This document shows positions 10,994-19,020 of a stretch of DNA of 29,841 bases, in pieces. Numbering within the stretch: position 1 is the stretch's first letter; the number at the start of each line of letters is the position of its first letter. The notes under the pieces were generated by a model. It searched no databases and was not told the DNA's origin. It saw only the letters and a list, made by a program, of their open reading frames with translations. The position numbers and the translations under genes are program-made. The stretch spans positions 102,999 through 132,839 of the forward strand of contig BMAT01002848.1 in NCBI GenBank assembly GCA_019649035.1, read 5' to 3'. This DNA comes from Elysia marginata. Its lineage: Eukaryota; Mollusca; Gastropoda; Plakobranchidae.

Positions 10994-12683
10994 ACTTTTT
11001 AGGTTCATAAAGCCAGTGATTAGCGCTGCCTTGTCTAATTATCGATAGAAAAGCAATTGATTCAATTGTACAGTTTCATACTGTCGTCCAATTTAGAAAC
11101 CTTTAACTTAAAGCATTTCATTAACATTAGATTTATTTTGACTCTTCTGAAATATCCTAGCTTCGACTTCTCTGCCCATCCTTTATTTATATTTGTTTCT
11201 TCTCCCAACCGCAACTTTTTATATTAGTGAACGGATCTATATTCCTTAAGTCATAATCATATCACTAATTGTTATCATTTTTATAATCAATGTACCAGAC
11301 TATTTTCTTTTGTTTTTTTTTAATATAGATCTGTTTGTGTGTCACTCATCATATGTCTCGCGGCTAGTGCGAATGAGTCCAATGTAAGAATCTATATTTT
11401 GAGAAGACGCCTTTCTTGTTCCTATGAAAGCTTATCAAGCTTTGGTATAAATTATTAGAAATCCACCATCAAGTCCAAAGACAAGAGAAAAAAACGGTAG
11501 ATCTAAGAAGGGATTATAAATAATAAAGAATGCCTTTGCATCAGTGTGTTGTCTCCTTTCTACTTCCCTTGCTAACTGTGTTCTTTTTTCTTGGCTAGAT
11601 TTGTAATTTGTGCCATTCGGTGCCAGATTATTTTATGTGAAGAAATGCCATAAATTATTGCTTTGATGTGGGGGCCAAGCCAGCAGAATGGCTGATTAAT
11701 ATATACTTATTCTAAGTGACCACTTATCTCCCCCCTGCCTCTTAAAATACCTCAAGTATAATTTATAGTTATAATCTGAATCTACATCTAGATCTAGATC
11801 TATATCGTCAGGTACCGATCTCAACACAAAATAAAAAAGCAAATATTTTTTTCAAAGAGCCAATTTTATTAATTTCTGGTCTTTAAAAAGCTTGTTTGGC
11901 ATATTGATGTAGCTTCGCACAATATGGGTCGCAGAGATGAGAATCATAGGCTGGGAAACCTAGACATTTTTTTTTAAAATGTTAAAATAAATAAATATTA
12001 TTAACAGTTATAAACATTCTACATGTAACTGAGTATTAGTAATTAGGCACTGTGTTATTTTCTCAAAATTTTTAGTCCAGGCGTTTAGATTTAGTTTGAT
12101 GGGAACAGGTTGGAATCCTACTCTTATTATTACTCCTATAGTATGATTTATCTCAGCCCTGCTTTGTCTCAAATAGTATTTTATCTTATCTATATTATGC
12201 CTGTCTGTCCTAACACTTCATTTTTCTTGTCGGCCTCTGAATGAATCATAACTATGCCCCTCTCAGCGCCAGCCTATCTTTCTTCGTTGAGTTCCCCTGT
12301 CTTTCTATCTATCTGTCCCTTTCTCTAATAGACCTGAGAATTTATATCAAGGTGCGAAAGTGAAGAATATTTAGACACACTTGTTTACAATAAATCAAAT
12401 CTGTATTATTAATTCCTTCTCTACACCAGTTGTAGAGTTAAGTATAATTTTACTAGAATAGTTCAATTAAGTTTAGGGTTTCTAACACAGAAGCTTGGCG
12501 GCAGCCTTTTTCATTTCTAGGGATCATTTTGGATATCTAAGAAACACAATGTTTACTACTTTGAGAAACCTGAATATTCTACCAGCACGTAACCCGAGGA
12601 TAAAGCTAAATCAACAAATCAACTGCCTGCCTGTCAATATCCAAATGGGTTACATGCTATTTCGAAGATTATACAACTTAGAG
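10994..12683. other. Non-coding AT-rich stretch
   Basis: Nothing recognised beyond short palindromic motifs (for example AAAGCTTATCAAGCTTT near 11426 and TCTAGATCTAGATCTA near 11788). Confidence 0.6.
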
Positions 12684-12749
12684 CACCCCCCCCCCAAAAA
12701 AAAAAAAAAAGAAAGAAAGAAAAAGAAAAAAAGAAAAAAGAAAAAAAAA
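12684..12749. repeat. Poly-C / poly-A / GA-rich low-complexity tract
   Basis: Ten C then fifteen A, followed by GAAA repeats and further A-rich sequence. The lysine-rich ORF crossing it is an artefact of this composition. Confidence 0.95.
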
Positions 12750-13164
12750 TTGATGATTCATTTTTAAAGTTATTTTAAAAGCATGTTAAAAATGATTTTT
12801 AATAATCGTCTTTATTCAAAATTTGATTTAATAGGACTTTCCCAAAAGGGTCGGCATGTCTGAAAAGTGGTTAGGCAGCAGCTATTAACTATCTAGTGTT
12901 CTAGAAACAAGATGCCTTTCCATTTACGGTTTTCTCAGTTTCTAATGTGTTCATATATTGAGAAAAACAATGAAAATTTTTTAAGGATTAAAATTAATGT
13001 TAAGAAGAATCGCAGATATATTATGTTTGAGAAATATTAAGGGTAGGGTCTTCTTAACTTCTGTTCTAGTCAAGACTTTTCAGGTGATGTAAACTATTTG
13101 TGGCTATACAGTATCATTGAAACCTAATAAAACATATTGGGAGGAAATCCTTCTTTTTTCAAGT
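12750..13164. other. Non-coding AT-rich stretch
   Basis: Nothing recognised. Confidence 0.6.
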
Positions 13165-13182
13165 GGGGGGGGGGGGGGGGGN
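13165..13182. repeat. Poly-G run ending in an ambiguous base
   Basis: Seventeen G then a single N at 13182. The N suggests the homopolymer length was not resolved. Confidence 0.95.
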
Positions 13183-13267
13183 AGCTCATGGTGATAAAGG
13201 TCCTTATCTTATCTTTTTAAAACCTTATTATTAAATGCTATGACAACAGGATTTATGCTTCATTTGT

Positions 13268-13348
13268 AAATAGATAGATAGATAAATAGATAGATGGATA
13301 GATAGATAGATGTTATTCATAGTTAGCTCATATTTATATTATAGATAA

Positions 13349-13413
<65 letters not shown>

Positions 13414-13485
13414 CAGACAGGTAGGTAGATGGATAGATAGATAGATATTATTTATAGTTAGATATTATTTGTATATTACAGTTTA

Positions 13486-13532
<47 letters not shown>

Positions 13533-13580
13533 TTATCTACAGTTAGATATTATTTATATTATAGTTAGATAGATAGATAC
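13268..13580. repeat. Composite GATA microsatellite
   Basis: Three GATA/GATA-variant arrays (about 13268-13311, 13341-13447, 13486-13532) are separated and followed by copies of one AT-rich spacer of about 40 bases (containing CATAGTTAG or TATAGTTAG or ACAGTTAGATATTATTT and ending near ATTATAG). A GACA/GGTA patch interrupts array 2 near 13412. Confidence 0.95.
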
Positions 13581-13735
13581 GCACGAATGTAGGTAATTAG
13601 GTAAGTAGGTCGGTAGAAAAATAGTAAAGATAAATAGAAAAGTACATACTGGTAGATGGGTCGATAGCTGGGTGGACTTATAGCAAAAACCTCTACAAAA
13701 GTTGGACCGCATCTGGGGAAGTCTTTACTTCAGAT

Positions 13736-14476
13736 NNNNNNNNNNNNNNNNNNNNNNNNNNNNNNNNNNNNNNNNNNNNNNNNNNNNNNNNNNNNNNNNN
13801 NNNNNNNNNNNNNNNNNNNNNNNNNNNNNNNNNNNNNNNNNNNNNNNNNNNNNNNNNNNNNNNNNNNNNNNNNNNNNNNNNNNNNNNNNNNNNNNNNNNN
13901 NNNNNNNNNNNNNNNNNNNNNNNNNNNNNNNNNNNNNNNNNNNNNNNNNNNNNNNNNNNNNNNNNNNNNNNNNNNNNNNNNNNNNNNNNNNNNNNNNNNN
14001 NNNNNNNNNNNNNNNNNNNNNNNNNNNNNNNNNNNNNNNNNNNNNNNNNNNNNNNNNNNNNNNNNNNNNNNNNNNNNNNNNNNNNNNNNNNNNNNNNNNN
14101 NNNNNNNNNNNNNNNNNNNNNNNNNNNNNNNNNNNNNNNNNNNNNNNNNNNNNNNNNNNNNNNNNNNNNNNNNNNNNNNNNNNNNNNNNNNNNNNNNNNN
14201 NNNNNNNNNNNNNNNNNNNNNNNNNNNNNNNNNNNNNNNNNNNNNNNNNNNNNNNNNNNNNNNNNNNNNNNNNNNNNNNNNNNNNNNNNNNNNNNNNNNN
14301 NNNNNNNNNNNNNNNNNNNNNNNNNNNNNNNNNNNNNNNNNNNNNNNNNNNNNNNNNNNNNNNNNNNNNNNNNNNNNNNNNNNNNNNNNNNNNNNNNNNN
14401 NNNNNNNNNNNNNNNNNNNNNNNNNNNNNNNNNNNNNNNNNNNNNNNNNNNNNNNNNNNNNNNNNNNNNNNNNNNN
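13736..14476. other. Assembly gap (run of N)
   Basis: 741 undetermined bases. It follows the poly-G and GATA repeats, so unresolved repeat sequence is a plausible cause. The long X-filled translations across it carry no information. Confidence 1.
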
Positions 14477-14869
14477 TCACTATTTGTCTATCTGGGGCTG
14501 TGTGTTTGAGGCTATTATCGCCAAAGCACTTAGTCCGCCTGATGGAAGATTTTTAACGGTATGGCGTATCTGGCTTAAGGCTGTGGCCTAGGCCATCGTT
14601 CTCAAAAGGCCTGACAGTCAAAATGTAAACAAACTTGTGCATGATAGTTCTAATGATCTATCTCAATTGAGTTCTTTGGATAGCTAAGGCTCATGAGAAC
14701 TCAACTATGCTTTACTCTTATGGACCGGCCCAAAACAAAGTTACATACAAAATATAGGGAATATGATATCTACTCATGTTGGAGTATTCGGCCTATTCAG
14801 TATGGTGGCCTAGGCTGTGGCGCATCGAGGTTCTCTATCTGAGACGCTTCGGCGGCTTTCTCTATCCTT
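14477..14869. other. Short stretch between the gap and the SINE cluster
   Basis: GGCTGTGGCCTAGGCCATCG (from about 14579) and GGTGGCCTAGGCTGTGGCGC (from about 14803) are related GC-richer motifs, perhaps decayed repeat ends. No gene. Confidence 0.4.
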
Positions 14870-15130
14870 GATTGAAACATTTTAAACTAAAGGTATAAAA
14901 GTAGCAGTGGAGAGAAGTAGCTCAAAGTGGAAATACCCGAAATGTCCGCTTGTCACATGGCTCGAACCTTCGACTTATAGAAGCGTCGGCACCCACCGCC
15001 TTGACACTGTGACTTAGAGATCCAAATCGCATCAAAGGCAACCACTGAAATTGGAAACACAACAACACTCAGCCATAAACAGCAAACACAGAGAACAAAC
15101 AATAAGATTTTAAAAAGTACCTCATATAAA
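14870..15130 (-). mobile_element. SINE family B, minus-strand copy
   Basis: On the minus strand it gives a tRNA-like head with AGGCGGTGGGTGCCGACGC, a good B box GGTTCGAGCC (14968 down to 14959), then GACATTTCGGGTATTTCCAC and CTCTCCACTGCTACTTTTATACC. This matches the + strand copy block by block at roughly 70-75 percent by eye. A further block at 15060-15120 pairs with 15228-15290 (shared TCTGTGTTTG core). Degenerate, so probably old. Confidence 0.6.
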
Positions 15131-15139
15131 TTATAGATC

Positions 15140-15232
15140 TAGAGATCAGTATAAACAGTGGAGGCAGCCACTGCGCAATCAAATGATTGAAAGGTTTTAA
15201 AGGCATGAAATTAGCAGTAGCATACCTTAAAA
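15140..15232 (-). mobile_element. SINE family B, 3' fragment on the minus strand
   Basis: Minus-strand reading gives CTGCTAATTTCATGCCTTT, then TTTGATTGCGCAGTGGCTGC and CCACTGTTTATACTGATCT. These match 15801-15880 on the + strand closely, the best-conserved block of the cluster. It is the tail of another copy lying head-to-tail before the 14870-15130 copy. Confidence 0.6.
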
Positions 15233-15532
15233 TGTTATCGTTTATTATCTGTGTTTGTTGTATATGTTAACAGTTGGTGCGCTTTGGGCTTTAATGGTTG
15301 AATTTGGTGCAATTTCGATCTTCCCGTTTTAGTAAGCAAACCACTTAAAAAATCTAAGCAAGGACCTTCGCCATTAAAACTTCTTTTTTTAAAGAGCGTA
15401 GTGACGACATGGCAAAAGCTTTGTTTCTCTAACTGGCCAGGCGGTGGGTGTCGACACTACCAGAATCCAAAGGTTCGGATTATACTAAAGGCAGACATTT
15501 CGGGCATTTTCACCTAAAGCCTACTCCTCTCC

Positions 15533-15544
15533 TCTGCTAATTTC
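15533..15544 (+). repeat. Target-site duplication, left copy
   Basis: TCTGCTAATTTC, identical to 15798-15809 on the other side of SINE A. The last two tail bases (TC) overlap the right copy, so the true duplication is 10 to 12 bp. Confidence 0.85.
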
Positions 15545-15797
15545 TTGGGGGCTTAGATAGCTCAGTTGGTAGTGGCTTCGCTCCGTGGCCAAGAGGTCGC
15601 GGGTTCGAAACACAGCCTAGCACAGTCCGGGCCCCTACTGGTTGGGTCGGTGTCAGTATAATGTGACCGGCTGAGGCTAAGTCATGGTATCCCCGCTAGT
15701 CTCTTGGTGGCAGCCCGTAAATTGTCATTGGGACTCAAGCCCTGAGAGCACCTTTGAAGTGGAATTGGGCTTGTAAAAATACCCTTCAATCAATCAA
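15545..15797 (+). mobile_element. tRNA-derived SINE (family A), complete, with target-site duplication
   Basis: The head matches a tRNA-derived RNA polymerase III promoter: A box TAGCTCAGTTGG (15558-15569) and B box GGTTCGAAACA (15602-15612), 32 bases apart as in a tRNA. A non-tRNA body of about 170 bases follows, ending in a short (AATC)n tail. A perfect 12-bp repeat, TCTGCTAATTTC, flanks it (15533-15544 and 15798-15809), the hallmark of LINE-mediated insertion. Length of about 250 bp is typical of SINEs. The partner LINE and family name are not known to me. Confidence 0.9.
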
Positions 15798-15809
15798 TCT
15801 GCTAATTTC
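15798..15809 (+). repeat. Target-site duplication, right copy
   Basis: Second copy of TCTGCTAATTTC, directly after the (AATC)n tail of SINE A. Removing SINE A and one copy restores a continuous family-B SINE sequence. Confidence 0.85.
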
Positions 15810-16091
15810 GTACCTTTGAAATCTTCCGACCTTTTGATTGCGCAGTGGCAGCTTCCACTATTTTATTCTGATCTTTCTATCCTTGTCACTTCTTGCAATT
15901 GCATTCTTCTTGTGGTAGGGACGTGATCCTATCTAGTTCATCAATTCAATTGACTCTGATTTTATAGCCGACCAGTGTGATATTTATATTTAGGACTGTT
16001 GGAAGTATTATTCTTGGTCTTTCCCTGTGGTTTTGCCACATTTAATTCATAATGTAGCACATGATGGGTAAAGTTGTGTCAGGTGGATCTA

Positions 16092-16111
16092 CTTGTTTTT
16101 TGATGTTCCAG
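16092..16111 (+). promoter_or_regulatory. 3' splice acceptor just upstream of the start codon
   Basis: A T-rich tract followed by GATGTTCCAG ends at 16111, seven bases before the ATG. An in-frame TGA lies at 16101-16103, inside the presumed intron. This suggests a 5'UTR exon further upstream, so the promoter is not expected immediately here. The upstream exon and its donor could not be identified; initiation at 16119 stays the simplest reading. Confidence 0.6.
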
Positions 16112-16118
16112 ATCAACA

Positions 16119-19020
16119 ATGAACCCTCCTGAATCCGGAGCCGCCAGTGGTGAAGCTGAAGGTCGGCAAAAACAACAGGACCAAATTCACACTAAAAAAG
16201 ACACGAGCATGGCTCCCATGAGATCAAACTACACAATCGATGAGATGAATTTTGGGCAAAGCACACAGACTGACGACGCTTTGAAGCAAGTGTTTCTGAA
16301 GCGGCCATCTCTGGATGTGGCTGATGACAATGGAGTCACTCCGCTAATGCTCTGTGCTCTTCAAGGTAGAACCAGTCTTGCTAAAGAACTCTTGGGACTT
16401 GGGGCCGATGTTAATGCTGTGAATGGTGCTGGAACAACACCACTAATCGCCGCCGCTGCAGCTGAGAACGTCGAAGTCATAAAACTGTTTTTAAACAACA
16501 AGGCTAATGTGAATGCTGTAGATAGGCGTGGAAACAACGCTCTGATGATCGGCGTCCTAACGGGTCATGTTGAGACAGTTCAGATTCTCATGGAGAATGG
16601 GGCGGAGGTTCAGGCAACTAACGTCAGTGGCCAAACTGCTCTGATGTTGGCAGCTTACAAAGGCGTTTCTGAAATCACCAAAAGATTGATTTCTCTCGGT
16701 GCCAAGGTAGAAGCAATAGATCATAAAGGCTGGACTCCTTTGATGTTCAGCGCTCAGTATGGTGAACATAAAACGGTAGAAGTTTTGATGGAGGGAGGGG
16801 CAAAGGTGACCACTGCTGACTTGACTGGGGCTACAGCACTCCATATCGCCAGCGGAAACGGGCAAGCCGACACTGTCCGAGCGTTGCTGGATGCAGGTGC
16901 TGAAGTGAATAAGTTGGATAAGAAGGGCAGCACAGCTTTAGCCCAGGCATCGGGAGGTGGTCACCTTGCATGCGTTCATCATCTATTGGCAGCCAAGGCA
17001 TCAATGAACTCCCGCGATGGAACTGGCGCTACTGCTCTCCACTTGGCAGCTGCAGATGGTTTTTATGATGTGGTTAAAGCCTTAGTAGAGGCTCAGGCGG
17101 ATCTCAATGCCACTGATGATGATGGTGACACTCCTCTGATGTGTGCTTGTATGAATGGACATTTCAGCATCGTTCAGATCTTAGCAGAGAACAAAGCTGA
17201 CGATTTAATAACCAACTATAGGCGAGACACGGCCTTGTCAATATGTGTAAATACAAACAGGTCGGATATGGTGGAATGTCTTTTAAATGCTCGAGGTGGA
17301 ACGGGCCCACATCCACATATCAATTTTAAAGACGTAAATGGGGTTTCCCTATTAGAGAGAGCTACGCAAAGAGGAAATGCCGACATGGTGGGTCTCTTAA
17401 TAGAGCATGGTGCGCATGTGAACGGAGAAAAATGTGTCGACTACACAGCCCTGGCAGGAAGTGTCATTGTCGGAAATATTACTGTTGTGGAAAAGCTTCT
17501 AGAAGCTGGAGCTGACGTCAACGTTTCTGATATTCGAGGGAACACTCCACTACTAAGAGCATCCGCCAGAGGTTTGACATCAATCGTTAAGTCTTTAATT
17601 AAGTCCGGGGCATCTGTGCACTCCTGTAATTACAAGGGTCGTAATGCAGTAATGTGCGCTAGCTATGGAGGCTATGAAGACCTTGTGAAACTGCTTCAAG
17701 AGCAAGGCGCATCTTTGACATGTAAAGAGGTAGATGGATGGGATGCATTGATGATTGCTGCTCAAAATGGGCATGCAAATATTGTGACATATTTACTAGA
17801 AAAGGGGGCCGAGGTAAACTCTAAAACTATCTATTGTAGAAACCCACTAGCTTTTGCCGCGAATAATGGGAAAGTCCGAGTTGTGGAGATGTTGGTGAGG
17901 TATGGGGCTCTAATTGATGAAGCCGACGTCGACGGTAAAACTCCCCTCATGCTTGCGTCGTGTAACGGACAAAAACGAGTGGTTCAAACTCTACTAGAAT
18001 CAGATGCAGCGAAAGATATCGTAAACTGTGATGGCCAGACTGCACTGTTTCTAGCCTCTTATGAAGGATACAAGAAAGTCGCAGAGTTGCTGATTCAGGC
18101 TGGGGTAGATGTGAATCTTCAAGATAAAGATTTGGTCTCACCTTTAATGGCTGCCGTTCTAAATCGTCACTTGGGTACAGTGGTGAAACTTCTGGACGCT
18201 GATGCCGATGTCACCGCAGTAGACAAGAGAGGTCGTACAGCGCTTATGATGGCTTGTGATCGTGGCCTACCCGGTGTTGCGCGTCGTCTCGTTTCCCTCG
18301 GCAGCGATGTGAACGCGACCTGTAGAGATGGCTGGACAGCTCTTATGTATTGCTGCCAGCACGGCCTCACGGAGCTTATTAAAGTTTTGCTAGAAGGAAA
18401 AGCTGAGGTTAACACGCAGGACAGTGAAGGCAACTCACCGCTAGCCATTTGTGTGGCGAATGGTTTTCTACAGGCTGCTCGTCTCCTGCTCTCTCATGGA
18501 GCAGAAGTTATCACGCAGAATCAAACCGGTCGATCACCATTGATTATTGCCTGCTATAACGGGTTCACTTCTTCAGTAGAATACCTTCTCAGTAAAGCCA
18601 ATGACGAACATGGCCTTCAGCAAATACTTGAAATGGCAGAAAAACAGCAAGGTGATACGGCATTAATAATTTCGGCGCGGCGAGGATTTGCGGACATTGT
18701 GGCAGTGTTGTTAAACCTTGGTTCCAATGTAAACGCTAAAAACTTCAGATCAAGGACAGCGCTGGCCGTAGCTTCCCGAAACGGTCACGCCAGTGTCATG
18801 AAGAGACTTATCGCTCAGCCAGACGTCCACTTAGATGAAGTCGATAATAATGGAGACAGTCCACTACTCTTGGCAGCAGCTGGCATTCGCCCTGCGGTTG
18901 TAGAGATGCTCATACAGGCTGGGGCAGATGTCAACAAGCGCAACAACAACGGAGAGTCACCCGTGATGGTCGCCGCTAAACATGATCGAAGTTCTTCGTT
19001 ACAGCTTTTGCTCAACAATG
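16119..19020 (+). CDS. Coding exon 1: leader and ankyrin repeats 1 to most of 27
   Basis: Open for 967 full codons plus the first base of codon 968. It encodes the leader and about 26.8 of 28 ankyrin repeats without interruption. The end is set by a GC donor (G|GCAAGT at 19020/19021): only this join completes Gly968 (G|GA) and continues the repeat as ASPDLPDKEGRTAL in the next exon. The GT donor four bases on (exon end 19024) reads into TGA within a few codons. Reading through instead adds about 22 Phe/Leu/Ile-rich residues before a TAA at 19089-19091. Confidence 0.93.

Larger units (their letters stand above)
15228..15885 (+). mobile_element. SINE family B, + strand copy, split by SINE A
   Basis: The copy reads through a tRNA-like head (CTAACTGGCCAGGCGGTGGG from about 15429; B-box-like AGGTTCGGAT at 15471-15480), then GACATTTCGGGCATTTTCACC and a CTCCTCTCCTCTGCTAATTTC-like stretch up to the SINE A insertion. 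After the insertion it resumes with GTACCTTTGAAATC and TTTTGATTGCGCAGTGGC. Each block has a reverse-complement counterpart at 14870-15232. Boundaries are approximate and the family is unnamed here. Confidence 0.65.

Noticed and set aside
12495..12767. Lysine-rich 90-codon ORF
   Set aside because: Its C-terminal half is the A/GA low-complexity tract; no ATG start and no domain.
13268..13580. CRISPR-like array of repeats and spacers
   Set aside because: The repeats are simple GATA tracts and the spacers are themselves copies; the genome is eukaryotic.
13702..14556. Long open frames across the N run
   Set aside because: They are artefacts of undetermined bases having no stop codons.
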